Of a stretch of DNA of 64,000 nucleotides, positions 1 through 8,423 are shown in pieces. Each line of letters opens with the position of its first letter. The first letter of the stretch is position 1. The translations under genes and the position numbers were made by a program. The notes below the pieces were generated by a model. The model worked only from the letters and a program-made list of their open reading frames with translations. It was not told where the DNA came from and ran no database searches. This DNA is from an uncultured Clostridia bacterium (GTDB lineage Bacteria > Bacillota > Clostridia > Lachnospirales > Lachnospiraceae), in contig CAOKDX010000014.1 of NCBI GenBank assembly GCA_948467395.1, positions 1 to 64,000 on the forward strand, given 5' to 3'.

Positions 1-68
1 CCAAACATCTGTCTGAATGCAAGACGTCCAATACGTCCAAAACCATTAATCGCTACTTTTACTGACAT
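1..68 (-). CDS. gap: Glyceraldehyde-3-phosphate dehydrogenase, N-terminus only (cut by window edge)
   Basis: Only the first 22 or so codons are present. They encode a start MSVKVAINGFGRIGRLAFRQ, which is the Rossmann NAD-binding beginning (GFGRIGR) of type I GAPDH, the glycolytic enzyme converting glyceraldehyde-3-phosphate to 1,3-bisphosphoglycerate. The ATG at 66-68 is preceded by a strong GGAGGA ribosome site at 75-80. A near-consensus promoter lies at 136-164. The rest of the gene is outside the window, so the call rests on this very conserved N-terminus. Confidence 0.93.
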   Translation of the reverse strand, partial: MSVKVAINGFGRIGRLAFRQMF

Positions 69-135
69 GATATTTCCTCCTAAAAATTTAGTTAAAGTTA
101 AGTTTGTTAAAATTTACACAAACTTGCTTTCCTTT

Positions 136-164
136 ATAATACCCAATTTTACCAAAAAGTTCAA
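136..164 (-). promoter_or_regulatory. SigmaA-type promoter of gap
   Basis: On the minus strand the -35 is TTGAAC (159-164) and the -10 is TATTAT (136-141), with an exact 17-bp spacer. It faces gap, leaving an A/T-rich leader of about 60 nt. Good spacing and a single downstream gene make the assignment likely. Confidence 0.75.
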
Positions 165-208
165 GCACTTCTGCTGATTTTTTGGAAAATTCTTATTCCT
201 GTCCGCTC

Positions 209-235
209 CCGGCAGGACACAGCAGCACCCGCCGG
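209..235 (-). terminator. Possible terminator of glgA
   Basis: About 20 nt after the glgA stop, CCGGCGGG pairs with CCTGCCGG (one G-U pair, loop of about 11 nt) on the minus strand. A T run follows only about 16 nt later, so this is a weak intrinsic terminator at best. It would separate glgA from gap. Confidence 0.35.
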
Positions 236-254
236 AAAACAGACGGCAGATCCT

Positions 255-1691
255 CTACATCCTCCGATACAGCTCCTCATACTTCCTTGCGGAATTATTC
301 CATGAGAAATCCATTGCCATACCGCGGTCAATGATCTTGTTCCACTCTCTCTTATTATCGAAGTATACTCTCTTCGCATAGCGGATCGTATCCAGCATCT
401 CATGGGCGTTATAATTGGCAAATGAGAACCCGGTACCCTTATTCTCGTATTCGTTATACGGCTCTACCGTATCCCTCAGGCCGCCGGTCTCCCGGACAAT
501 CGGGACCGTTCCATACCGCAGGCTCATAAGCTGGCTCAGGCCGCACGGTTCAAACAGGGACGGCATAAGGAACGCATCACAGGAAGCATAGATCTTATGT
601 GAGCGCTCATTGGAATAGAAAATATTTGCCGAAACGCGGTCCGGATACTTCCAGGCAAAGTGGCGGAACAGATGCTCATATTTCTCATCACCGGTTCCCA
701 GCACGACCAGCTGGGTATCCTCGGCACAGATTTCTTCAATCACATAGTCGATCAGGTCAAATCCCTTCTGATCTGTCAGCCGGGATACGATACCGATCAT
801 AAATTTCCTGTCATCCTGCGCCAGGCCGAGTTCTCTCTGCAGGGCCCTCTTATTCTTGATCTTCTCTTTCCGGAAGGTTCTGGCATCGTAATTCACATCG
901 ATCAGCGGATCCTTCGACGGATCATATTCATCGTAATCCAGACCATTGACAATCCCTGTGAGGCAGCCCGCGCGGGCATTGATCAATCCGTCCAGCTTCT
1001 CTCCATAAAAAGGCGTCTTGATCTCCTGCGCATAGGTGTCACTCACCGTCGTGATCTGGTCCGCATAGACAAGACCGCCCTTGAGATAGTTGGCATCCCC
1101 ATATGCCTCCAGTTTGTCCGGCGTAAAATAGAACGCATCCAGCCCCGCCGTATCCATCACTGTCTTCTTATCCCATATCCCCTGGAATTTCAGGTTATGT
1201 ATGGTCATAATCGTCTTGATGCCACGGTAAAACTCTCCCTGCTGGAAGGAGTCCTGAAGATATACCGGCAGAAGCCCGGTCTGCCAGTCATGGCAGTGAA
1301 TGATATCCGGCCGGAAATCTATCACCGGGAGCGTGGAAAGAGCCGCCTTGTCAAAGAAAGCAAATTTCTCGATATCCTGATAGATCTCTCCATATGGCTT
1401 ATCCCCGTTGAAATAGAATTCATTATCAAGAAAATAAACGATGACCCCGTTATATTCCATCTTAAATATACCGACATACTGCTTTCTCCATGCCAGTTCG
1501 AGATAAAAATGGGTTACATATTCCATCCGATCCTTATATTCCTGTGGAATTGACATATACTTGGGGATCATTACCCGCACATCAAATTCATCCTTATTAA
1601 AATATTTCGGCAGGGATCCCACTACGTCAGCCAGACCGCCGGTTTTAATAAATGGCACACATTCCGAAGCAACAAATAATACTTTCTTCAA
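255..1691 (-). CDS. glgA: Glycogen synthase (ADP-glucose type, GT5)
   Basis: A 478-residue protein, the usual bacterial GlgA length. It transfers glucose from ADP-glucose to a growing alpha-1,4-glucan in the cytoplasm. The N-terminus shows the ADP-glucose-binding KTGGL motif (residues 16-20) in the first Rossmann domain. The second domain carries the GT-B signature around PSLFEPCGLSQLMSL with the conserved Glu and Cys. I place the start at TTG 1689-1691, seven bases after AAGGGGAG, giving the family-typical MKKVLFVASE. A longer reading frame to 1766 lacks a good ribosome site. A TATAAT element lies at about 1733-1738 on the minus strand. No glgC/glgD/glgB neighbours are in the window, so glgA stands alone here. 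Confidence 0.95.
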   Translation of the reverse strand: MKKVLFVASECVPFIKTGGLADVVGSLPKYFNKDEFDVRVMIPKYMSIPQEYKDRMEYVTHFYLELAWRKQYVGIFKMEYNGVIVYFLDNEFYFNGDKPYGEIYQDIEKFAFFDKAALSTLPVIDFRPDIIHCHDWQTGLLPVYLQDSFQQGEFYRGIKTIMTIHNLKFQGIWDKKTVMDTAGLDAFYFTPDKLEAYGDANYLKGGLVYADQITTVSDTYAQEIKTPFYGEKLDGLINARAGCLTGIVNGLDYDEYDPSKDPLIDVNYDARTFRKEKIKNKRALQRELGLAQDDRKFMIGIVSRLTDQKGFDLIDYVIEEICAEDTQLVVLGTGDEKYEHLFRHFAWKYPDRVSANIFYSNERSHKIYASCDAFLMPSLFEPCGLSQLMSLRYGTVPIVRETGGLRDTVEPYNEYENKGTGFSFANYNAHEMLDTIRYAKRVYFDNKREWNKIIDRGMAMDFSWNNSARKYEELYRRM

Positions 1692-1818
1692 TACATTTCT
1701 CCCCTTTCGGTTTGGATTCATATTATTGTTTCCATTATACACCAAATTGAGTTCCATGAAAAGCATGAATTTGAAATAATATTGCGGATCGTATTCCCAC
1801 CTCGATCAGCGTCCCGTC

Positions 1819-3213
1819 TCACTGCCGGGGACTCCACTCCGGATAGAGATCGATCACACTGCCGTCCACGGCATTGACTAAAAAGGTAGAAAATAAACCC
1901 TCATTCCCACTCCACAGGCCCCATACGGGAAGATAGGTGTGCCGGTCCCCGTGCTCCGGATCAGATAACCTGTAATAGCCCAGCTCCAGATGACTGTAAC
2001 TCCCACTGCTGCGCTCCCTTCCCTCCAAAAATACTCCCAGTTCCTTTCGGATCACGTTCTTTATGTCCTTCAGCGGCAGCAGCTTCACCCCCGGAACAGA
2101 AGATATCACCGTGACAGGATTGCAAAGCTTTGCCCGGATCACTCCATGATCTGTTACGGCAACCGTTATGCTGCAGTCCGCCAGGATGGATTCCCCATTG
2201 ACAATAACGCCGGAAAGACCTGCGAAGTCCGCATAATCGCTAAAGGGCGCACCTTCCGTACCGGGGGAAAAGATAAACCGCCAGCCATCTACAAAAGCAG
2301 CATCCGATTGCGCGTTTATCTGCGCCTCCGGGTCTCTCCACTCCAGTACTGTTTCCTTTGCAAGAAGCAGATCTGTGAATCCGAGCTTCTGCAGAAACTG
2401 TCTGGCAGCCTTCTCCGCCTCTTCCTTTTCCAGACTGCAGCGATTGTCGTCCGCCTGGCTGATATAAGAGTATTCCATATAAGAGGGATCCTCTTCGCCC
2501 TTTAATCCGTCCGGGTACACCTCCCCGTCCTGGGCAAATATGTTTATACTCGCAAAGCCGCCCGCCCCATCCGGGTCGAAGCTCAGCCTGTATTGGATTC
2601 CGTCCCTTTTGCCTATATAATCATTGCCTGTGAAGTTACCTTCTGCAAGAGTGAAGTCCTCCGGCGCCTTTTTTAACAGCCTCTCATACTTCGCTGCCAT
2701 TTCCCTGGCCTCTCTCAGGTTCTCTTTGTGAAGATCAAAGCCGGCCTGGCTCCCATTCTCTCCCTCCAGTTCCCGGACAGCCTTTTGCTCCTCGCTCTCA
2801 GCCTTGCTCCATGCGTCTATCCGCTCCTGGATTTCAAACTTCGGCAGATGCTTTTCATCATACAGGCTCACATGGCTGTCAAAGATAGTCTCTGCCATCT
2901 TCCTTTTATTTCGTTCACTGCAGGCATAGGTTTGTACTTCCACCGTAGACATCTGTCTGAGCCCCGGCACTTCTACGTGTGCCATAAGATCCACATGAAT
3001 GGTGCCCTCGCCGTCTGTCCTCTTCACTCCCCAGGATTCATTCCATATGCTCCCTGCCTCGGCGGCAAATTGCCCTACATCTGCGCTGCTCTCCTTTTTC
3101 TGTTCTGCCTCTTTCTTTCCGGAACTGCCCTCATCGCCAGCAGAACAGCCGGCGAGGCAGAATGCCGCCAGTATAAATGTGCCCATGTACAGTTTCTCTT
3201 TTATCCTTCTCAT
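1819..3213 (-). CDS. Secreted lipoprotein of unknown function, paralogue of the next gene upstream
   Basis: A 464-residue protein with a lipoprotein signal peptide (KEKLY, hydrophobic stretch, lipobox LAGC with Cys23), so it should be anchored outside the membrane. The mature start is charged and low in complexity, followed by a Glu/Lys-rich probable helical region (about 130-185). The C-terminus reads LPVWGLW...VNAVDGSVIDLYP, reminiscent of PepSY-type ends, but I do not recognise the family with certainty. The start ATG has AGGGGGG seven bases upstream. It is the last gene of a five-gene run behind a two-component system, 28 bp after its paralogue. Function unknown; an envelope-stress or ligand-sensing partner of the kinase is only an inference. 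Confidence 0.8.
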   Translation of the reverse strand: MRRIKEKLYMGTFILAAFCLAGCSAGDEGSSGKKEAEQKKESSADVGQFAAEAGSIWNESWGVKRTDGEGTIHVDLMAHVEVPGLRQMSTVEVQTYACSERNKRKMAETIFDSHVSLYDEKHLPKFEIQERIDAWSKAESEEQKAVRELEGENGSQAGFDLHKENLREAREMAAKYERLLKKAPEDFTLAEGNFTGNDYIGKRDGIQYRLSFDPDGAGGFASINIFAQDGEVYPDGLKGEEDPSYMEYSYISQADDNRCSLEKEEAEKAARQFLQKLGFTDLLLAKETVLEWRDPEAQINAQSDAAFVDGWRFIFSPGTEGAPFSDYADFAGLSGVIVNGESILADCSITVAVTDHGVIRAKLCNPVTVISSVPGVKLLPLKDIKNVIRKELGVFLEGRERSSGSYSHLELGYYRLSDPEHGDRHTYLPVWGLWSGNEGLFSTFLVNAVDGSVIDLYPEWSPRQ

Positions 3214-3241
3214 GACACTGCCCCCCTAATCTCTGATCCTC

Positions 3242-4687
3242 TTATCGTTTTGTTTTATCCACGATCTCCCACTTCTCTTCCCAGTCATCGATGACACTGC
3301 CGTCCATGGCATTGACTACGAACGATGGAGAATCGTTTTTGTTGCTCCAAAGACGCCAGGCAGGAAGATAGGTATACAGATTATCATGCCCCGGATCCGA
3401 CACCCTGTAATACCCCAGTGTGAGACGGTTATAGCTGGCACTGGGAATTCTTTTTTTCTTCTGGTTCAGTCCGGAAAATTTTCCGATATCATTCCGTATC
3501 ACATTCTTTATGTCCGCCAGCGGCAGCAGCTTCACTCCCGGAACGGAGGAAATCACCGTGACAGGATTCGCCAGATTTGCCCGAATCACCCCTCTGTCCG
3601 TCACGTCGATGGAGATACTGCAGTCTGGTGAAAAGCGTTTATCCCAGTAAATCATCGTATCCGATTCGGTGATGCCGCCGGAATAATCAAAGAAGTCCAC
3701 ATAATCGTTTAACGGTACATCCTCCGCACCGGGCGAAAAGGTAAAATGCCAGCCGTCCACAAGCATGGAATCCCTATTCCGGTTATTCCGTTCTCCGCCG
3801 TCTATCCACTGCAGGGTCTCCTCCCCGGTCAGGATCAGTCCTCCAAAGCCGGCTTTCTGCAGAAACTGTCTGGCCGTCTTCTCTGCCTCCTCCTTACCCA
3901 TATGGCATTGATTGGCGGATTCCAGCTTAATATCCCCACCAATACAATAATATGATTCCCCTTTTCCCTTTAACCGGCCGGGATATATGTCCTCTATCTC
4001 ATAGGGTTCCATACAGATACGTTCAAATGCCCCCTCCTTTTCCGTAACAAAATCCAGCCTGTACCGGACCCCTTCTCTGGTGCCGGTGTATTCCTTTCCC
4101 GAAAAATCCGCCTCTGCCCGGACAAAGTCATCTGGCGCCTTTTTCAAAAGCCTCTCATACCTCTTCACCGTGGCCCGGTCCGTTTTCAGATCCGACTCCA
4201 GATCCTTCATCTCCCCCTCCTTTCCCTCCTCCTGTTTCAATTCCTCCAACGCCTTCTGCTGTGCCCTCTCAATATCCAGCCATGTATCCAGCAGTTCCCG
4301 GATCTCCTGCACCGGCAGATGCTTCTCATCATTCAGGAACACCTCGCCGAAGATGCCTTCCGCCGCTTTCCTTTTATTCTCTTCGTTGAACTCATATCTC
4401 TGTACCTCTACCGTAGACATCTGTTCCAGATCCGGTACTTCGACAAACGCTGTAAGGTTCACCTGGACAGAATCACCGCTGGCAGTTTTGGCAGTCCATG
4501 TATCATCCCATATACTTCCCTTCTCCTCCGCAAATTGTCCCAGGCCGGCGCTGCTTTCCCTTCCGGCTCTTCCCTCCCGGTCCTCCGAACCACTGTCATC
4601 CCCGGCAGAGCAGGCCCACAGACAAGCCGTTGTCACCATCAGCAGCAGTATCCTCAGGATTCCTCCCCACTTCCTCATGATTATCAT
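3242..4687 (-). CDS. Secreted lipoprotein of unknown function, tandem paralogue
   Basis: A 481-residue protein with a signal peptide and lipobox LWAC (Cys26). It matches the downstream lipoprotein along its length: both have GSIW near the mature start, VEVPxLxQMSTVEVQxY, LLKKAPxDFxxAE, EEAEKxARQFLQK and VTVISSVPGVKLLPL, and both end in a VNAxDGSVID segment. This points to a local gene duplication. The start ATG at 4685-4687 sits after GAAGGGGCGG; a second ATG three codons on (4678) is also possible. The upstream extension to 4756 has no ribosome site and runs over the promoter-proximal spacer. It lies 80 bp after the small membrane protein in the kinase operon. Role unknown. Confidence 0.8.
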   Translation of the reverse strand: MIIMRKWGGILRILLLMVTTACLWACSAGDDSGSEDREGRAGRESSAGLGQFAEEKGSIWDDTWTAKTASGDSVQVNLTAFVEVPDLEQMSTVEVQRYEFNEENKRKAAEGIFGEVFLNDEKHLPVQEIRELLDTWLDIERAQQKALEELKQEEGKEGEMKDLESDLKTDRATVKRYERLLKKAPDDFVRAEADFSGKEYTGTREGVRYRLDFVTEKEGAFERICMEPYEIEDIYPGRLKGKGESYYCIGGDIKLESANQCHMGKEEAEKTARQFLQKAGFGGLILTGEETLQWIDGGERNNRNRDSMLVDGWHFTFSPGAEDVPLNDYVDFFDYSGGITESDTMIYWDKRFSPDCSISIDVTDRGVIRANLANPVTVISSVPGVKLLPLADIKNVIRNDIGKFSGLNQKKKRIPSASYNRLTLGYYRVSDPGHDNLYTYLPAWRLWSNKNDSPSFVVNAMDGSVIDDWEEKWEIVDKTKR

Positions 4688-4767
4688 CCGCCCCTTCCCT
4701 TGTGAACTGATCCAATCATAACCCTGCCTTGTAAACAAGTTGTAAATGCCACACAAATTGCGATGTA

Positions 4768-5274
4768 TTAATAATCAAAAATGGTTCCGTCCTCAAGCAT
4801 ACGCACCGTATAGCTCTGCTTCTGGTCAAACCTCTCAAAGACAATCTCCCAGTAATACGCCGTATAAGTATGAAATGTAGTATCCACCGCCTTATACGGG
4901 GTTACCTGCCATCCGTACCAGTTCTGGTATAACTCCGACAGATCGGCGGGGAAATTGCCCTCCTGAAACATTTTCTGCGCCTGTTGCCGCGCCAGCCGCA
5001 CCGCCTCATAGCCCTGGAGCTGCATCTCAAACTCTGCCGCCTCTGATATCTCGCTCTCCCACTCCCCTCTCACCAGGCGCAGCTTCTCCTCTTTTGACAA
5101 CCGGGCAGATGCCTCTCTGGCAAGAGCGGATCCCTCAGCCTGGTAGCTCTCCTTGGAAACGGTGGCAACTGTCCCCTGTTCCATCCTGCTCTGCCACAGA
5201 AGGAGATACCCGGGAAGGAAAAAGGCACAGATCAGAAAAACAACTACGCCAAGAATCAGGAGTATCTTCTTCAT
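4768..5274 (-). CDS. Small membrane-anchored extracytoplasmic protein, coupled to the kinase gene
   Basis: A 168-residue protein with one N-terminal hydrophobic segment (about residues 3-26) and a soluble outside domain rich in Glu and aromatic residues. Its last 30 residues (YYWEIVFER...YTVRMLEDGTIFDY) resemble a PepSY-like strand pair, echoing the ends of the two lipoproteins downstream. The ATG overlaps the kinase stop in a 4-bp ATGA arrangement, and AGGGGGAGG precedes it, so translation is probably coupled. No specific family is recognised. The arrangement suggests an accessory factor that modulates or is controlled by the two-component system. Confidence 0.75.
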   Translation of the reverse strand: MKKILLILGVVVFLICAFFLPGYLLLWQSRMEQGTVATVSKESYQAEGSALAREASARLSKEEKLRLVRGEWESEISEAAEFEMQLQGYEAVRLARQQAQKMFQEGNFPADLSELYQNWYGWQVTPYKAVDTTFHTYTAYYWEIVFERFDQKQSYTVRMLEDGTIFDY

Positions 5275-6731
5275 TCCGCCTCCCCCTCTCCTATACAGAT
5301 GCGGATTTTTGTCCCATGACCGGGTTCGCTCTCCACATCCCACTCTGCCCCGTGGCTGGACAGGATCAAAGCGACAAGAGACATGCCGATTCCCGCTCCT
5401 CCTTCTTTTCTGGAGCGGGACTTGTCCGCCATATAGAACTCATCACACATCCTTCTCACCTCTTCCTCATTCATACCGATGCCATCGTCTTCCACAGAGA
5501 ATTCATAAGCCCCCTCCCCCTCTGTGCCGGTCCGGTGTCCAAGGATCCGGATCTCGCCTCCCGGACAGGATGCCTTACGGGCATTGTCAATAATATTTAC
5601 AAACACCGTTATAAATAATTCTCTGTTTATATAAACAATCCCTTCTTCTACATCTGTCGTAACAGAAAGCTCCCCTCTGGCCAGCATCGGCTCTGTTATT
5701 TCACTGATTTGTTTTATAAAATCTGAGGTATGCACAGGCAGCCGTTCGATCTCTGCCCGTTTCAGGTAGATCAGTTCAAACAGCCTGCCGGAGAGATCCT
5801 CCAGCCGCTTTCCCTCGGAGAAGATGTAATTCAGGGCAAGGATCTGTTCCTGCCGCGGCAGCTCCATGGAACGCATCGTATCCGCATAGCCAATAATAGT
5901 GGTCATGGGTGTCTTGATCTCATGGGTAAAATCAGCCACAAACTGTTCCCTGCTCTGCACCATCTCATTCAGCTGTACAATATGGCCTGCCACCGCCTGC
6001 GCCATATGGTTAAACTGTCCCGCCAGCTGCCCCACCTCATCCCGGGACGATACATCCACCCGCTGAGAATAGTCTCCCCTGGCAATCTCAGAAGAAGCCC
6101 GGTTCAGTAATTCAAGCGGCCTGGTCAGATAACGGCTGGCAAGAAGCATCAGAACGGATGCCGCTGCCAGGACGAGCAGGATCACCAGCCGGAAATACCA
6201 GATCTGTTCTTCCAGCGTCTCATAGTTCTCCGATATGTCTGACCGGCTGATAATATGCAGATATTCTTCCCCGATCAGGCTGCAGGAGGTGACATAGATC
6301 ACATTCCTGTCCTCTTCCTCACAGAGGAGATAGTTCTTCTCTCCAGCCTTCATATTGTAAAACAGCCGGACGGGAATACGGCTCTCTCCACCATCGCTGC
6401 TGTAATCATAGTTGCCTTTAAAATATATATAAAAGGCAGTATCCGCCATCATCATACTGCCTTTCACCCTGCCGCCGATCTCCTCCAGCTCACGCCTGAT
6501 CTGCCAGGCCCTGGACTGCTCCGTTTTTTCCTGATAATCACTGCTATTCAGAACCTGCAGAAGATCGTACTCCACAGAGGACTGCACGAGATTATTCTCC
6601 ACAACGGCCCGGGAGAGTCCTGTTCTCTGGACAATCTCGAAGTTCTTGCGGATCATCAGGTATCCCACCAGTCCAAGACCTGCCGAGAGCAGCAGCACAT
6701 TCACGATCAAAACCTTATTTCGAAATTTCAT
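5271..6731 (-). CDS. Membrane sensor histidine kinase
   Basis: A 486-residue kinase. TM1 is about residues 7-27, then an extracellular sensor of about 150 residues, TM2 about 179-199, and HAMP about 200-252 (LTRPLELLN...RGDYSQRV). The HisKA H-box is FTHEIKTPM with His270 as the phospho-acceptor. The HATPase has an N-box (NIIDNARKA), G1 (DDGIGM) and G2 (GGAGIGMSLV). It starts inside the end of the response-regulator gene (17-bp overlap) with GAGGGG four bases before ATG. It should phosphorylate the adjacent OmpR-type regulator. The sensor domain has no motif that tells the signal; the lipoproteins behind it suggest an envelope cue. Confidence 0.92.
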   Translation of the reverse strand: MKFRNKVLIVNVLLLSAGLGLVGYLMIRKNFEIVQRTGLSRAVVENNLVQSSVEYDLLQVLNSSDYQEKTEQSRAWQIRRELEEIGGRVKGSMMMADTAFYIYFKGNYDYSSDGGESRIPVRLFYNMKAGEKNYLLCEEEDRNVIYVTSCSLIGEEYLHIISRSDISENYETLEEQIWYFRLVILLVLAAASVLMLLASRYLTRPLELLNRASSEIARGDYSQRVDVSSRDEVGQLAGQFNHMAQAVAGHIVQLNEMVQSREQFVADFTHEIKTPMTTIIGYADTMRSMELPRQEQILALNYIFSEGKRLEDLSGRLFELIYLKRAEIERLPVHTSDFIKQISEITEPMLARGELSVTTDVEEGIVYINRELFITVFVNIIDNARKASCPGGEIRILGHRTGTEGEGAYEFSVEDDGIGMNEEEVRRMCDEFYMADKSRSRKEGGAGIGMSLVALILSSHGAEWDVESEPGHGTKIRICIGEGEAE

Positions 6732-7386
6732 CTGTCCCCTCTAATCTGTAACCCACCTTAAATACCGTCTTCAGTTCCTCTGTAAGACCGAGCTTTTTTC
6801 TCAGCCTCTGTATATGCAGATCCAGGGTTCTGGATTCTACCGGATATTCAGATCCCCATATCTCCTCGTATATTTTTTCCCTGAAAAGGGTTATATTCTG
6901 ATTTCTCATAAAAAATACCAGCAGTTCGAATTCCTTCGGCGTCAGTTCCACCGGCTCCCCTCTCCGCGTTACCTTCTGGTTCTCCACATCCGCCCGGACA
7001 TCGGCAAACACAAGATTGTCATCCAGCTTGTGATACCGCCGTAGAACAATGGCAACCCTTGCCAGCAGCTCCACTACCTCAAAGGGCTTGATGATATAAT
7101 CCTCCGCCCCAGAAGTCAGTCCCCTGATCCGGTCCGAAAGAGCGGCCTTCGCCGTAATAAATATCACCGGGATCTTCATGGGCCTTATATATTCCATCAA
7201 TTCATAGCCATTAATAAAAGGCAGCATAATATCCAGAAGAATGAGGTCAAAATTTCTTTCCTCCAGAATATCTGCTGCCGTCTTTCCGTCAAATGCTGTG
7301 GTACAATTATACCCAGCCCTTATCAGATTCAGTCGAATCAGATCTGAAATCGCCCTCTCATCCTCAACAACTAAAATGTGTATCAT
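6715..7386 (-). CDS. OmpR/PhoB-type response regulator
   Basis: A 223-residue regulator. The receiver domain (1-about 115) has the acidic pair E8-D9, phospho-acceptor Asp52 in LILLDIMLP and the conserved Lys in IIKPFE. The C-terminal winged helix (about 130-220) shows ELTPKEFELL and RTLDLHIQRLRKKLG. The start ATG has AAGGGG six bases upstream. It begins only 11 bp after the spo0A stop with no terminator between, so read-through from spo0A is expected. It probably controls its own operon and envelope genes; the target is not visible. Confidence 0.93.
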   Translation of the reverse strand: MIHILVVEDERAISDLIRLNLIRAGYNCTTAFDGKTAADILEERNFDLILLDIMLPFINGYELMEYIRPMKIPVIFITAKAALSDRIRGLTSGAEDYIIKPFEVVELLARVAIVLRRYHKLDDNLVFADVRADVENQKVTRRGEPVELTPKEFELLVFFMRNQNITLFREKIYEEIWGSEYPVESRTLDLHIQRLRKKLGLTEELKTVFKVGYRLEGTDEISK

Positions 7387-7397
7387 AGGATTCCCCT

Positions 7398-8189
7398 TTA
7401 TAACTTCATTTTCTGTTCCAGTCGTATCTTATCGGCAATCAGTGCCACAAATTCCGAATTTGTCGGTTTCCCCTTGCCATTGTGGACTGTATAGCCAAAC
7501 AACTCGTCAATGGTATCCACCTTTCCCCTGCTCCACGCCACCTCAATGGCATGGCGGATAGCGCGCTCCACCCGGCTCGGCGTTGTACCGTGCTGCTTTG
7601 CAATGGAAGGATACAGGATCTTCGTAATGGAATTCAGCATCTCGCTGTCATCCACAGACATCATGATCGCATCACGAAGATACTGATATCCTTTAATATG
7701 CGCCGGCACGCCGATCTCATGGATAATATTCGTCACATCGGACTCCAGATTAAATCTCGCCATGGCGTCATTCATCCGCCGTTCTTCTGGTGTAGCAATA
7801 AATTTCCTCGCTCCCGGCTTAAATTTCTGGACGTGATTCAATATCATCTCGCTGTCGAATGGTTTCAGTATGTAATAGGCTGCCCCCAGGTTAAACGCGC
7901 TCTCCGTAATCCGCTCCTGGGCGATGCCGGAAACTACAATTACCTCCGGCCGTTTTTCTTTCTCCTTCGTCTTAGTCAGACGCTCCAGGACACCAAGCCC
8001 GTCCAGCTTAGGCATAATCAGGTCCAGCAGCAGTACATCTGGTTCTGTCTCGTCGATCATGCCCATCGTCTCCATGCCGTCTTCTGCCTTTCCGACAATT
8101 TTGATTTCCTGATCTTCTGACAAGATTTGCTCTATCTGACTTGCTATCCGGGGATTATCTTCTGCAATCAAAACCTTAAGCTTATCCAA
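7398..8189 (-). CDS. spo0A: Sporulation master regulator Spo0A
   Basis: A 263-residue protein. The receiver domain holds D11-N12 and the phospho-acceptor Asp56 ([12 protein letters not shown]). The C-terminal effector domain carries the Spo0A-specific recognition helix region [18 protein letters not shown] and the end motif [14 protein letters not shown]. Phosphorylated Spo0A switches cells from growth to sporulation. I choose the TTG at 8187-8189 ([11 protein letters not shown]) because AAGGAGG stands seven bases upstream; the longer frame to 8264 runs across the promoter. Upstream lie a strong sigmaA-like promoter and several 0A-box-like sites. Unlike the common Clostridia order, spoIVB is not directly upstream: an alpha-galactosidase gene is in between. 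Confidence 0.97.
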   Translation of the reverse strand: MDKLKVLIAEDNPRIASQIEQILSEDQEIKIVGKAEDGMETMGMIDETEPDVLLLDLIMPKLDGLGVLERLTKTKEKEKRPEVIVVSGIAQERITESAFNLGAAYYILKPFDSEMILNHVQKFKPGARKFIATPEERRMNDAMARFNLESDVTNIIHEIGVPAHIKGYQYLRDAIMMSVDDSEMLNSITKILYPSIAKQHGTTPSRVERAIRHAIEVAWSRGKVDTIDELFGYTVHNGKGKPTNSEFVALIADKIRLEQKMKL

Positions 8190-8230
8190 AATTATACCTC
8201 CTTGTCTAAAATATAAAATATTTATAAAGT

Positions 8231-8271
8231 GTCGACAAGCGTAGTATAAACCGTTATTCGCCATATTTCAA
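8231..8271 (-). promoter_or_regulatory. spo0A promoter with overlapping 0A-box-like site
   Basis: On the minus strand -35 TTGAAA (8266-8271) and -10 TATACT (8243-8248) have a 17-bp spacer. Directly after the -10, CTTGTCGAC (around 8230-8238) matches seven of nine bases of the Spo0A box TTTGTCRAA. This would place Spo0A on the transcription start, consistent with autoregulation. The promoter is supported by sequence; the binding site is inference. Confidence 0.65.
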
Positions 8272-8339
8272 GCACAAAATGCAATTTTTATAATATTTTT
8301 TTAACTTTTTATTTACACATTTTTAATATTTCTGTCTTT

Positions 8340-8399
8340 TTCGACTTATTCTATGCTATATCTGTAATTCTCGACGGCAAATCCATGTTCCGGTTCGAC
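8340..8399 (-). promoter_or_regulatory. Additional 0A-box-like GTCGAR sites upstream of spo0A
   Basis: Three more GTCGAR cores occur on the minus strand: GTCGAA at 8340-8345 (in AAGTCGAAA), GTCGAG at 8370-8375 and GTCGAA at 8394-8399. An ATAGAATAA element abuts the first and resembles a sigmaH -10, but no convincing -35 is present. The clustering in a 234-bp region upstream of spo0A suggests regulation by Spo0A itself. Confidence 0.4.
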
Positions 8400-8423
8400 C
8401 TGCCGCCGTCTGGACAAGCCGCA

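Noticed and set aside
660-1553. Long open frame on the plus strand opposite glgA (297 codons)
   Set aside because: It is the shadow of a conserved gene, has no ribosome site and encodes no recognisable motif.
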